From NCBI GenBank assembly GCA_016932895.1, contig JAFGCA010000140.1, positions 1 to 11,978 of the forward strand: DNA of 11,978 bases, written 5' to 3'. Below, one piece after another: positions 1 through 7,791 of the stretch (position 1 is the stretch's first letter; the number at the start of each line of letters is the position of its first letter). Source of the DNA: Sedimentisphaerales bacterium (GTDB lineage Bacteria; Planctomycetota; Phycisphaerae; Sedimentisphaerales; SG8-4). Below the pieces are notes generated by a model. It had not been told where the DNA came from. It made no database searches and saw only the letters and a program-made list of their open reading frames with translations. Position numbers and translations under genes: made by a program.

Positions 1-483
1 CTCCAGGCCCGCGCCCGGGCCGGCGACTATCAGGGCTGCCTCGACTGCATTCGCCAGTACTGGGGGGCCATGCTCGATCTGGGCGCCACCACGTTCTGGG
101 AGGACTTCGACTTAGAGTGGACCGAGAACGCCGGTCGCATCGACGAGCTGGTCCCGCCGGGCAAGAAGGACATCCACGGCGACTTCGGCAACTACTGCTA
201 CAAGGGCTTTCGCCACAGTCTTTGTCACGGCTGGGCCTCCGGTCCGACCGCCTGGCTCAGCGAGCACGTCCTGGGCGTCCGGATCACCGAGCCGGGCGGC
301 AAGGCCATTCGGGTCGAGCCGCACCTTGGCGATCTCGCCTGGGCCGAGGGCGCCGTCCCCACGCCGGCGGGCCTCGTCAAAGTCAGGCACGTCCGCCGCA
401 CCGACGGCACCATCGACAGCACCATCGACGCGCCCGACGGCATGACGATCGTACGCTCGGGCCAGGCCGGGCCGGGTCGATGA
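1..483 (+). CDS. Alpha-L-rhamnosidase (GH78), C-terminal 160 residues
   Basis: This is the 3' end of a gene that begins before the window; the frame is open from base 1 to the TGA at 481-483. GH78 enzymes remove terminal alpha-L-rhamnose from glycans by an inverting mechanism, and the fragment covers the end of the (alpha/alpha)6 barrel plus the C-terminal beta-sandwich. Family hallmarks are GATTFWE (fragment residues 28-34) and HSLCHGWASGPTAWLSEHVLG further on. Glu34 of FWE is about 127 residues from the C terminus, where I recall the general base lying in characterised GH78 enzymes; that assignment is from memory of the family, not an alignment. The end, with PGGKAIRVEPHLGDL and a short strand-rich tail, is the usual C-terminal sandwich. 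The signal peptide and general acid are outside the window, so export cannot be judged. The family call is firm; the substrate is not determined. Confidence 0.88.
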   Translation, partial: LQARARAGDYQGCLDCIRQYWGAMLDLGATTFWEDFDLEWTENAGRIDELVPPGKKDIHGDFGNYCYKGFRHSLCHGWASGPTAWLSEHVLGVRITEPGGKAIRVEPHLGDLAWAEGAVPTPAGLVKVRHVRRTDGTIDSTIDAPDGMTIVRSGQAGPGR

Positions 484-523
484 GCAGGTCCGTCGTATCG
501 TCAGTTCCTGCGCTGCGGCGGCC

Positions 524-552
524 TTGACAGGTCCCCTTGTTTGCGCTACGCT
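524..552 (+). promoter_or_regulatory. Sigma-70-type promoter for the gene at 586
   Basis: A perfect -35 box TTGACA (524-529) is followed by a 17-base spacer and a -10-like TACGCT (547-552). Transcription would begin near 559, about 27 bases before the ATG at 586. The box lies just after the rhamnosidase stop, so the downstream gene probably has its own promoter. It also argues against the in-frame TTG at 541, which falls inside the promoter. Confidence 0.6.
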
Positions 553-585
553 GAGTGCCGAACGCTGGAAACGTGCGGACCGGTT

Positions 586-2087
586 ATGCGAAAAGCGCTT
601 ACAATTTGTGTCTGCGTCAATGCGGTCATCGCGGCCGTACTGAGTCTCTACCTCTTCCTCATACCGGCAGCGATGCTAATCTGGAATCTGCGCGACCGGG
701 CCCTGCACGACGCGAAGATTCCACCGTGCGCCTTCCGCTGGCATCGGGCACTGTCGCCGAAGTATGAGAAGTGGGCGCGACGGCGCGTGCAGGCGGGAAG
801 GGCGGCCGGCCTGACGACCGCCGATATCTCCGGGACGGAGTGGCCTCTGTTCGGATCGGTGTTCTATCTCTGGGCCACCGAGGCGCTCCAGGACGCGGCC
901 GAGGAGGATCCGTCGCCGCGTCCGGTTCCTCCGAGGCAGTACGCGCGCGGCGCAATCGAGGCGGCCGCCGCGCTCGTGGCCGATCCGAACCACGCCGGCT
1001 GGGTGAAAGAGCACTGGGGGGATGACTATCTCAAAAAAGAGAATCTGTTTTATCGTATGTTGTTGATTAGCGCGCTGACCAGCTACCAGAAACTGCTCGG
1101 TGACGCGCGATACGAGCCCCTCTTGCGCTCTCAGGTGGAGTCTCTGGCGCAAGAGCTGGATGATTCTCCCCACGGACTGCTGGATGATTATCCGGGGCAG
1201 TGTTATCCGGTGGACATTGTGCCGGCCATTGCAGCGATTCGACGGGCCGATGCCGTGCTGGGAACGGATCATTCCACGTTCGCCGGCCGCGCGGTCCGGG
1301 GCTTTGAGGGCGCGTGTCTTGACAAGCATACGGGTCTGCCGGCCTATGTTGTGAGTTCCCGAACGGGGCGGGCCCGGGACAGCGCACGCGGGGTGGGGCT
1401 GTCGTTCATGCTGATCTGGGCGCCGGAGCTCTGGCCGTGGACAGCACGGCAGTGGTACAACAGGTATGGGGCACAATTCTGGCAGGAGGGGGGGCTGTTG
1501 GCCGGGTATCGCGAGTTTCCCCGGGATGTGGACATTGGCTGGTTCAACTTGAGCGACGTCGATGCCGGTCCGGTGATTGGGGGCTATGGCGTCGCGGCCT
1601 GTGCCTTCGGTGTGGGGGCCACGCGCGCCATGGGGGATCTGGACTGCGCCGGCAAGCTGGCGGCCGAGGCCATGGTCGTGTGCTGGCCGTTGCCGGACGG
1701 GACGTTGCTCGTGCCCCGTATCCTCTCGAATCTCTCCGACGCACCGTACTTAGGCGAAGCGGCCACGCTCTTTGCGCTGACGCGGCGTCCTGCTATGCCC
1801 GCTGTGATGGGTAGAGACGCCAGACTTCCCGGCGCCGTGTACGTCGGGATCGCATGCCTTCTCAGTCTTGGTTTCTATGAGATCGTTGCTTCCGTGCGGA
1901 AGCTACGGCGCTGGCATCGCGACCCGGCCGGGCGTCGCGTCCCACTGGCATCGCTCCAGGCCGGCGCCTGGGGGGTTCTGCTCGGCGCGTCGGTCGTTTC
2001 GTGGTTCGCGTGGAGTCGCTGGCCGCTCTGGTTTTGCCTGTCCAGCGCAAGCGGCCCCGCGCCAAGACAAGCCGCACGTCGCCATGA
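586..2087 (+). CDS. Membrane-anchored helical-barrel-like protein of unknown function, 3' end uncertain
   Basis: I do not recognise this gene with confidence. From the ATG at 586 the protein opens with a membrane segment (residues about 5-33), then a soluble region of about 370 residues, then two more hydrophobic segments (about 415-437 and 457-485). The soluble part has alternating helices and conserved-looking motifs: GTEWPLFGSVFYLWATEA (83-100), HWGDDYLKKENLFYRMLL (143-160), LLDDYPGQCYPVDIVPAIAAI (198-218) and DVDAGPVIGGYGVAACAFG (324-342). This recalls (alpha/alpha) barrel proteins of the linalool dehydratase/isomerase-like group, but that is a tentative resemblance. The in-frame TTG at 541 is rejected because it lies in the promoter. 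The frame meets no stop until 3345, 1.2 kb inside the convergent gene, and the sequence after about residue 485 reads as antisense of that gene. The end given here, a TGA at 2085-2087 in frame +3, assumes a frameshift near 2000-2040; the true end is unknown. Confidence 0.6.
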
Positions 2088-2166
2088 CCGGGTTTCGGGC
2101 CATTCCCATGAGTGTATGCAATTGTATGCGCTGGGCCGGGGTGGTTCCATCCCGAGCCATTCGCCG

Positions 2167-5100
2167 TCAGCGCCACTCAGGCATCAGGTTCAGGGTGCAG
2201 GAGGCCCAGGTAAAGACGATCAGGGCCAGGGTGAAGGCGGCGAAGTGCGCGCGCTCGAAGGGCGTTCCGTTGCTGCGGGCCCAGAGCAGGATGGTCACGA
2301 GCAGGCTCAGACCCGCGGCCGCCGGGGCGAGCAGGGGAACGTAGACGACCACGCTATAGAAGGGCGGCAGGTAGGGCGGCACGCCGTTGATCGCGATGAA
2401 TCTCAACGCGCCCTGAAAGAGCAGCAGCGCGAGCAGATAGACCGTGCATGCCAGGGCGATCAGGGAGCCGACGAGTCGTGTCACTGTAACCAGCGCCGGG
2501 CGTCCGTTGGCCGTGCCGTTGACGTGGGCCCTCGAGGATCGGGCGCGTTTGATCACGCTGCGGGCCGTGCAGAGGACGGCCCACGAGGCAAATACGACGG
2601 CGCAGGCCCACAATGTGACCCGCCAGGCCGTGTAGTCGGCGGCGGATGCGCGCTGGATTTCTGCGTAGTCCTTCAGGAGACGCCGGGGGCGGGCCGGTTT
2701 CTGCGCCGAGGCCGCGACGGTCGGCTGGCGCTTCCCCGTGTACGCCTCGAGAATCCTGGGCATGAGGTGGAAGGGGGCTCCGGACGCGTAGTCAATGTCG
2801 ACGCCAGGCAGGTAGATGTTGTTCCGGTGGACCACGAGCGTGTTAATGCGGGGCAGGACGAACAGCTTCTGACCTCCGTATCCACTGGCGTAGTAGTCGC
2901 CGTCTTTCATCCCGTAAAAGTCGCCCGTTGCCGTCCACCACATGTACCCGTAGCCGAGATGCGGTGTGCCGGTTTGGGAATAGGATCGCGTGCTCTCTTC
3001 GATCCACGCCGCCGGGATGATCTGCTCGCCGTCCCAGCGACCTTGTTGCAGGAAGAGCTGCCCCAGCTTGGCCATGTCCCGCGCCGAGATGAGGAAGGGA
3101 TAGGCCGGGTGAATCGAGAAGTTCTGTTCGTAGCTGTAGCGTTGTCTCTCGGGGGCGTAGTCCTGCATCCGCAGCGGCCCGGCGATGCGCTTGCCAAAAG
3201 CGGCGAAGATCTCGTCTCCGGTCTGCTGCCGGAAGATGGTCCCGAGGACGTTGAAGTCCCAGTTGTTGTAGTACCAGTGCGTTCCAGGGTTGTGGCTGCC
3301 TCTCCCGGGTCGGGCGTTTCGCATGGATGTCACTTCGGCGGCTGACGGGATGTACACGCCGGAGCGGGCCCGGAGCAGATCCATGACGCGGGCCTGCTTT
3401 TCCGGCTCGGTCAAAGGGACTATTTCGTCGATGCCGAGTTGGCCCAGGGTCGCGTTGGGGTCGATCTTGCCCTCGTCCACGTAGATGCCGTAGAGGGCGC
3501 TGAGCAGGCTCTTGCGGGTGGAGTGCGAGTAGACGTTGTTGGCGATGCGGCCCCATTCGAAGACGACTTTCCCGTCGGTGACGATTAGAAGCGCCGCGCT
3601 CCTGAGCCGTTCGAGGCCGAATCTCAGGGCCTCGAGCTTGCGCGAGGACCAGCCCAATTCTTCGGGGCAGCGGGCCCGGGGCCAGAAGCCGCTCGCCGTG
3701 GTCTCGGCGGAAGACGTGCTGGCGTCGAACAGCCGGATTCCCCACCAGCGATGATCCGGCGGCAGGTGGTTCCAGTTTCCGAACGAATGCGATTCGTCGG
3801 TGCGATAATGCAAGCGGTAGGCGCCCGCGCGCAAAGGCACGATGCGATCCACCTTGCGGTTCTTTCCGGCGCCGCCGGCGTGTTTGGTGGCGATGCCGTA
3901 CATTTCCCAGACGAGTTCCCCCGTCCGTGCGTTCTCGATTCCGCCGTAATCGTACATGGCGTTATCGTCGCCTTCCCCGATGGCGTAGACCCGCACGGGG
4001 GTGTCTTTCGTCAGCTCGAACGGGACGGTTCGGTATTCATCGTCCGTGACATTGTCGATACGGGCGATGACGGGCAGATCGCCGATTTCCTCGAAGCCGT
4101 CGTGGGTGAACGCGCCGATGTAGGCGTCCATGAGCGACCTGGCTGTCGCTTGTCTCTTCATGTTGTGATAAAGGGAGAGGTTGCCGATGAGCTCTCTCTT
4201 GAGCAGCTTCTTCAACGTGGGATCGGCGACGGCGGCGAGCTGTCGGATGATTGCCTCTGCGCCGGCTTCGTAATCAATTCGGGGCGCCGGCTCGCTGAAT
4301 CGGTCCTTGAAAGCGATGGTCCTGAGAAACGCCACGGCCATGGGGGAGTTGAGCACGTCCCCGTCTCCGAGGCCGAAGGGCCGGCTCAAGGTGTCGGTGT
4401 TGGCCAAGGCGACGAACGTGACGTTTTCCTGTGGGACCTTGAGGATCAGGGCCGAGAAGTTGACTTCCCAGCCGTAGTGCCACACGAGTTTGGTCCCGTC
4501 GAGCTCCTGGACAAACCAGCCCAGGCCGTAGGGCAGTGTCGCGCGGGAATTGGCCACGGCGGGCGTCCACGCCAGCTCCTGCGAGGCATCGCTGATGAAG
4601 GCATGGCGGTCGAGGGCCGCATCGTATTTCGCCATGTCGATGACGTTCGAGATCAGACCGGTGGAGACACCGAAGTGATCGGGATTGGGGTGGTCTCCGG
4701 GGACGGCTTGCAGCGACTTATCGAGCCTGTAGGGCCGGGCCAGGGCCCGGTTGACGCGCCGCACGTTCTCCTGACGCTCGGACGAGGTCTCGTCGTCGAG
4801 GCTCGTTCGGGCCACGACGGGCGCCGTGTCCTTCATACCCGTCGGCTGGAGGATCTGCTCGGTGACGAGATCGCGGAACGAGCGGCCGGATGCCTTCTCG
4901 ACAACCCGCCCGAGGAAGCTGTACAGGTATCCGTTGTACTTGTATCTTCTTCCGGGCGTGCCTTCGGCGGTATGGGTGAACAGGTGGCGGACGGTGATCC
5001 CGTTGTCGCCCTCGATGTTCACGCCGTACTTCTTCACGGGGTCGTCGAGATCGATCTTGCCCTTCTCCACCAGCTTCAGGATGATCTGGGAGGCGAAGGT

Positions 5101-5442
5101 CTTGGTCAGCGAGGCGAGGTGGTAGGGCGTCTCGGGCGTGGCCGGCACTTCGTTTTCCACGTCGGCGAAGCCGAAACCCCGGGCCCAGATGAGCCAGCCT
5201 TCCCTGACAACGCCGGCGGACATGCCGGGAATGTGCAAGTTTCGCCGGTATGCGTCCAACTCGGCTGCGAAACGCTCCAGCGGTTCCCGCTCGGAGTCCG
5301 GCAGGTCGTCGGCCCAGAATGTCGCGTTGGTTGTGGAAGGGCCTCCCGGTGCCGTAGTCGAAGCTGATTGCGATTGGGCCCGGCTCGGCGAGGCCAGGAA
5401 GAATGCGGTCATGAGGCAAGCGAGCACGGAATGCCTGGTCAT
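2167..5442 (-). CDS. Exported protein with two serine beta-lactamase-type domains and a C-terminal membrane bundle
   Basis: This 1091-residue protein has a signal peptide (1-22, ending SRA) and two penicillin-binding/beta-lactamase-like serine hydrolase domains. Domain 1 (about 50-380) has SLTK (Ser111-Lys114), a YNG form of the YxN motif (Tyr169-Gly171) and HYG (322-324). Residues 380-570 form a linker with a beta-rich part containing HAGGAGKNRK and TDESHSF. Domain 2 (about 590-905) has STRK (Ser641-Lys644), YNN (725-727) and GYGGQ (854-858) where HxG or KTG is expected. Four hydrophobic segments follow (about 937-960, 988-1012, 1026-1054, 1064-1086). Families with these motifs include DD-peptidases, esterases, amidases and class C beta-lactamases, so the substrate cannot be read off; cell-wall peptide or ester hydrolysis outside the inner membrane is the safest inference. 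AGGGG lies 7 bases before the ATG. Most relatives carry one catalytic domain, so the doubling is unusual. Antibiotic resistance should not be assumed. Confidence 0.9.
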   Translation of the reverse strand: MTRHSVLACLMTAFFLASPSRAQSQSASTTAPGGPSTTNATFWADDLPDSEREPLERFAAELDAYRRNLHIPGMSAGVVREGWLIWARGFGFADVENEVPATPETPYHLASLTKTFASQIILKLVEKGKIDLDDPVKKYGVNIEGDNGITVRHLFTHTAEGTPGRRYKYNGYLYSFLGRVVEKASGRSFRDLVTEQILQPTGMKDTAPVVARTSLDDETSSERQENVRRVNRALARPYRLDKSLQAVPGDHPNPDHFGVSTGLISNVIDMAKYDAALDRHAFISDASQELAWTPAVANSRATLPYGLGWFVQELDGTKLVWHYGWEVNFSALILKVPQENVTFVALANTDTLSRPFGLGDGDVLNSPMAVAFLRTIAFKDRFSEPAPRIDYEAGAEAIIRQLAAVADPTLKKLLKRELIGNLSLYHNMKRQATARSLMDAYIGAFTHDGFEEIGDLPVIARIDNVTDDEYRTVPFELTKDTPVRVYAIGEGDDNAMYDYGGIENARTGELVWEMYGIATKHAGGAGKNRKVDRIVPLRAGAYRLHYRTDESHSFGNWNHLPPDHRWWGIRLFDASTSSAETTASGFWPRARCPEELGWSSRKLEALRFGLERLRSAALLIVTDGKVVFEWGRIANNVYSHSTRKSLLSALYGIYVDEGKIDPNATLGQLGIDEIVPLTEPEKQARVMDLLRARSGVYIPSAAEVTSMRNARPGRGSHNPGTHWYYNNWDFNVLGTIFRQQTGDEIFAAFGKRIAGPLRMQDYAPERQRYSYEQNFSIHPAYPFLISARDMAKLGQLFLQQGRWDGEQIIPAAWIEESTRSYSQTGTPHLGYGYMWWTATGDFYGMKDGDYYASGYGGQKLFVLPRINTLVVHRNNIYLPGVDIDYASGAPFHLMPRILEAYTGKRQPTVAASAQKPARPRRLLKDYAEIQRASAADYTAWRVTLWACAVVFASWAVLCTARSVIKRARSSRAHVNGTANGRPALVTVTRLVGSLIALACTVYLLALLLFQGALRFIAINGVPPYLPPFYSVVVYVPLLAPAAAGLSLLVTILLWARSNGTPFERAHFAAFTLALIVFTWASCTLNLMPEWR

Positions 5443-5492
5443 AAAACCACCCCTGATCCCCCCATGGGATCAACTCTGCCGGACACGTCTGC

Positions 5493-5522
5493 AGTATAGG
5501 TTCTGCCTGTGTAGTCGGGCAA
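5493..5522 (-). promoter_or_regulatory. Sigma-70-type promoter for the double beta-lactamase-domain gene
   Basis: On the minus strand TTGCCC (5517-5522) is separated by 18 bases from TATACT (5493-5498), one mismatch from the ideal -10. Transcription would start near 5486 and leave a leader of about 44 bases before the ATG at 5442, with AGGGG at 5450-5454 as the ribosome binding site. Confidence 0.5.
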
Positions 5523-5618
5523 GCCTCCGGATGATTTCATGCCGTTGCCGGAATGTGCGACTCTCGCCGGGCGAGGGGCCCACCGCCCCGCGCCGCAACG
5601 TGGCGATGCGACTGCCCC

Positions 5619-5647
5619 TTGACAGTCTCGGAGTTCTTCGGTACTCT
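5619..5647 (+). promoter_or_regulatory. Sigma-70-type promoter for the FHA gene
   Basis: TTGACA (5619-5624), a 17-base spacer and TACTCT (5642-5647) form a promoter with the same layout as the one at 524-552. The predicted start near 5654 gives a leader of about 44 bases before the ATG at 5698. The in-frame TTG at 5647 overlaps the -10 box and is therefore not the start codon. Confidence 0.6.
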
Positions 5648-5697
5648 TGCCTTGGTTTGGTGCAGGGTGTGTCATTCGACGTTTCGGGGAGACAAAG

Positions 5698-6069
5698 ATG
5701 GCTTCTATTATCGTGACGTCCGGTCAGCAGCAGGGTGAATTCCTGCCCCTGGGCCGGCGCATCAGCGTGATCGGCCGGGCGGAGAACCTTCCGCTGCAAA
5801 TCCTGGATGATCTGGTCTCTCGCAAGCATTTGCGTGTCCGGTTTGACGAGTCTGCCGAGAAATACTGCGCCGAAGACATGGGGAGCAAGCACGGGGTGTT
5901 CATCAACCGCAACAAGCTCAGCGAGGCGGCGATTCTGACCGACGGTGACGAGATTCTCATCGGGCAGACGACGCTGTTGTTCACCGACGAGGATTTCGAG
6001 GACCGCGAGAGCGCCTTGTCCCACTATAAGAAGTACGGCGAGCGGATGCGCACCACGCGGCTCCAATAG
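5698..6069 (+). CDS. Stand-alone FHA domain protein
   Basis: A 123-residue cytoplasmic protein made almost entirely of one forkhead-associated domain, a fold that binds phosphothreonine peptides. The signature runs in order: ISVIGRAENLPLQI (N-terminal GR turn), VSRKHLRV (the SxxH region), GSKHGVFINRNKL (the GS-x-x-G-x-x-x-N element), and DGDEILIGQTTLLF at the end of the sandwich. A short charged tail (about residues 98-123, DEDFEDRESALSHYKKYGERMRTTR) follows, with no membrane segment and no second domain. GGGGAG at 5686-5691 is 6 bases before the ATG, which fixes the start. FHA proteins of this size usually partner Ser/Thr kinases of the Hanks type, but no kinase is in the window. The gene is divergent from the beta-lactamase-type gene and convergent with the sigma factor gene, so it is probably transcribed alone. 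Confidence 0.9.
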   Translation: MASIIVTSGQQQGEFLPLGRRISVIGRAENLPLQILDDLVSRKHLRVRFDESAEKYCAEDMGSKHGVFINRNKLSEAAILTDGDEILIGQTTLLFTDEDFEDRESALSHYKKYGERMRTTRLQ

Positions 6070-6071
6070 GG

Positions 6072-6086
6072 GCCCGGCGGCCGGGC
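6072..6086. terminator. GC-rich hairpin between convergent genes
   Basis: GCCCGG (6072-6077), a 3-base loop and CCGGGC (6081-6086) form a perfect 6-bp stem only two bases after the FHA stop, in the 44-base gap between the convergent FHA and sigma factor genes. There is no clean T tract on either strand, so intrinsic termination is only a suggestion. Confidence 0.35.
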
Positions 6087-6113
6087 GGCTCCATTGTGTT
6101 GTCAGCGGCGATG

Positions 6114-7574
6114 TCACGACTGCGAGCTCTGTTTGCCTGACGGAGGTTGTGGCTCCTCATTGTGCGGGGGAAAAGTGAAGACGGCCAGTTCGACGTCCTG
6201 GCCGCTTCGAGCGGTGGCCCAGGGTTCGAGGAAGATTCGCACGTGCGCGATTCCAGTCCCTTCGGGGATCTCGGGCCAGCGATAGTACACGCCCCCCAGA
6301 GCCGCGGGAATGCCGATGTCGCCCAACTGCAAGCGCAGGGCCGAGCGGTACTGCGGCTCTTCGAGACTGTGAAAGCGGGCCGGTGTTTCGGGAGCCACAG
6401 CGTCGACCAGGTGCTGGAGCAACTCCTCGACGCTCCGCAATTCGATCGGCTCGCGCCGCAGCCACATCAGGTCCAGCACGTCGCTGATGCGGGTGTCTCG
6501 CGCCTGGCGCTGTGCCGGGCCCTTTGGTGGGGGCTCCTTGACAAGATCGGTCGCCGTCAGCAGGGAACCGTCCGGTTTGAGCAGCACCAGCCCCCGGGTG
6601 GCCCGTAGGTACGATCCCGGTTCGCCTTCGGCAAAACGCGGCGGCAGGTGCAACGAGGCCCCTCCTGCCAGCAGGCTCTCGGCGACCGCGGACGGGTCGA
6701 TCTGCCACGTCTGGAACTCGGGCAGCGCCGCACGAATCGCCCGGGCGGCCGCGCCCACCGGATCATCCGGATTCTGCGCCCGTTCGGAAGGCCCGGACCA
6801 CTGCTTCATCAACCGGCGGAACTGTTGCACCCTGCCCTCATCCTCTTTCAGTTTGGCAGACACCCGACCCCAGTGTTGCTGACGGACCTTTCGCAGAAGC
6901 TCCCAGGGCAGCGGACGCAGGGTCCAGGCCTGACGCATGACCTGTACGAAGGCTTCGGTATCACCGCCTTTCTCGGCAAAGTCCCGGATATGCTGGAGGA
7001 TCTGCTCGCGTTTGGGGTCCATGAGTCTCTTTCCTTTCAGGATCTGCTCGGCGGCGTCCCGCAGTCGCCGGCGGGCGTCGTGAAGGCGCCGCTTGAGCGT
7101 ACCGACGGGGACGTCCAGGAAGCGGGCCGCCTCGTCGGTGCTGTAGCCCTCGAAGTAGAACAGCGACAGGGCCTCGCGCAGCGTCGCGGGAAGGCTTCCC
7201 ACAGCCTCGTGAATGAGGCCGGCCAGCTCCTCTTGCTCCAGGCGCGCAGCCGGCGCGCTGGTTCCCGAGTTGGGTCGTGTTTCTCGCTCGACCCGGCTCC
7301 GCTTGCGGCGCGCCGTCGCAAGGCGCCGGGCCGTGCGGACCGCGATGGTGCGCAGCCAGGGACCGAAGCGTTGCGGATCGCGCAGGTCCGCCAGGTGTTC
7401 CAGGGCCTCACAGAAGGCCTCGGAGGCGGCGTCCTCGGCCAGCGCGAGGTCGGCGGTGACGCCGTAGGCCGCCGCCCGAGCCGCGCGCCAGTACCGCCGG
7501 TACAGATCCGCGACGGCCTTCGGGTCTCCCTTTCGGGCTCGTTCGATTCGGTCGTGTTCGGCGTTCTGTCCCAT
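6114..7574 (-). CDS. ECF-type RNA polymerase sigma factor with about 300-residue C-terminal extension
   Basis: From the ATG at 7574 this is 486 residues. Region 2 is about 17-91, including DLALAEDAASEAFCEALEHL and the WLRTIAVRTARR helix; region 4 is about 118-177, with the helix-turn-helix STDEAARFLDVPVGTLKRRL. These direct core RNA polymerase to specific promoters. Typical ECF factors end at about 180-200 residues; here a soluble region continues from MDPKREQILQHI (185) to the end, without membrane segments or a fold I recognise. Such extensions can act as built-in regulators, but this one is unassigned. The frame stays open up to 7733; I reject that longer start because its first codons (MLRSARND, HVIARSVATKQS) come from the dispersed repeat at 7659-7736. 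No good ribosome binding site precedes the chosen ATG, so the start is less certain than the gene. No anti-sigma gene is adjacent. Confidence 0.85.
   Translation of the reverse strand: MGQNAEHDRIERARKGDPKAVADLYRRYWRAARAAAYGVTADLALAEDAASEAFCEALEHLADLRDPQRFGPWLRTIAVRTARRLATARRKRSRVERETRPNSGTSAPAARLEQEELAGLIHEAVGSLPATLREALSLFYFEGYSTDEAARFLDVPVGTLKRRLHDARRRLRDAAEQILKGKRLMDPKREQILQHIRDFAEKGGDTEAFVQVMRQAWTLRPLPWELLRKVRQQHWGRVSAKLKEDEGRVQQFRRLMKQWSGPSERAQNPDDPVGAAARAIRAALPEFQTWQIDPSAVAESLLAGGASLHLPPRFAEGEPGSYLRATRGLVLLKPDGSLLTATDLVKEPPPKGPAQRQARDTRISDVLDLMWLRREPIELRSVEELLQHLVDAVAPETPARFHSLEEPQYRSALRLQLGDIGIPAALGGVYYRWPEIPEGTGIAHVRIFLEPWATARSGQDVELAVFTFPPHNEEPQPPSGKQSSQS
7020..7037 (-). promoter_or_regulatory. 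Possible internal ribosome binding site and ATG inside the sigma factor gene
   Basis: On the minus strand AAGGAAAG (7029-7036) precedes an in-frame ATG (7020-7022) at a good distance, exactly where the sigma domain ends and the extension begins. It could allow separate production of a 302-residue C-terminal protein. The match may be chance, because the same bases encode LKGKR. Confidence 0.3.
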
Positions 7575-7658
7575 ACCACATACTACGTGTCTTGCGGCTC
7601 CTCTCAGGTTCGCATTTTTTCGCAGTCTTCTTCGCTCGGACTGCACCGAAACGGGCAG

Positions 7659-7736
7659 AGATTGCTTCGTCGCTACGCTCCTCGCAATGACATGCATAGG
7701 GGCCGATGTGTCATTGCGAGCGGAGCGAAGCAATCT
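7659..7736. repeat. Palindromic dispersed repeat (RSVATKQS type)
   Basis: The left arm (7659-7692) and right arm (7709-7736) are imperfect inverted copies. Both begin and end with the same blocks: outer AGATTGCTTCG and inner CTCGCAATGACA, pairing with TGTCATTGCGAG and CGAAGCAATCT. The left arm is 6 bases longer in the middle. The spacer is 16 bases. Elements of this type, recognisable by false translations RSVATKQS and RSARND, are scattered in intergenic DNA of many bacteria. No transposase is present, so it would be a non-autonomous or relic element. Confidence 0.75.
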
Positions 7737-7791
7737 GATCGTTACTGGTTGTCAAACTGTGGCACGCGGGCGCCGACTTTAGCGCCTCGGT

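Noticed and set aside
2101..2166. Direct repeat TGTATGC-AAT-TGTATGC and weak GGGGTGG/CCATCCC pairing in the convergent gap, as a terminator
   Set aside because: The first is a direct, not inverted, repeat; the second leaves a 2-base loop and has no T tract.
3751..5367. A 538-codon plus-strand open frame opposite the beta-lactamase-type gene
   Set aside because: It is the antisense of a gene with clear motifs; its translation is low-complexity and Gly/Val/Asp-rich with no domain, as expected from GC-rich codon bias.
7575..7733. N-terminal extension of the sigma factor to a start at 7733
   Set aside because: The first codons are the RSARND/RSVATKQS signature of the palindromic repeat, not sigma factor sequence.
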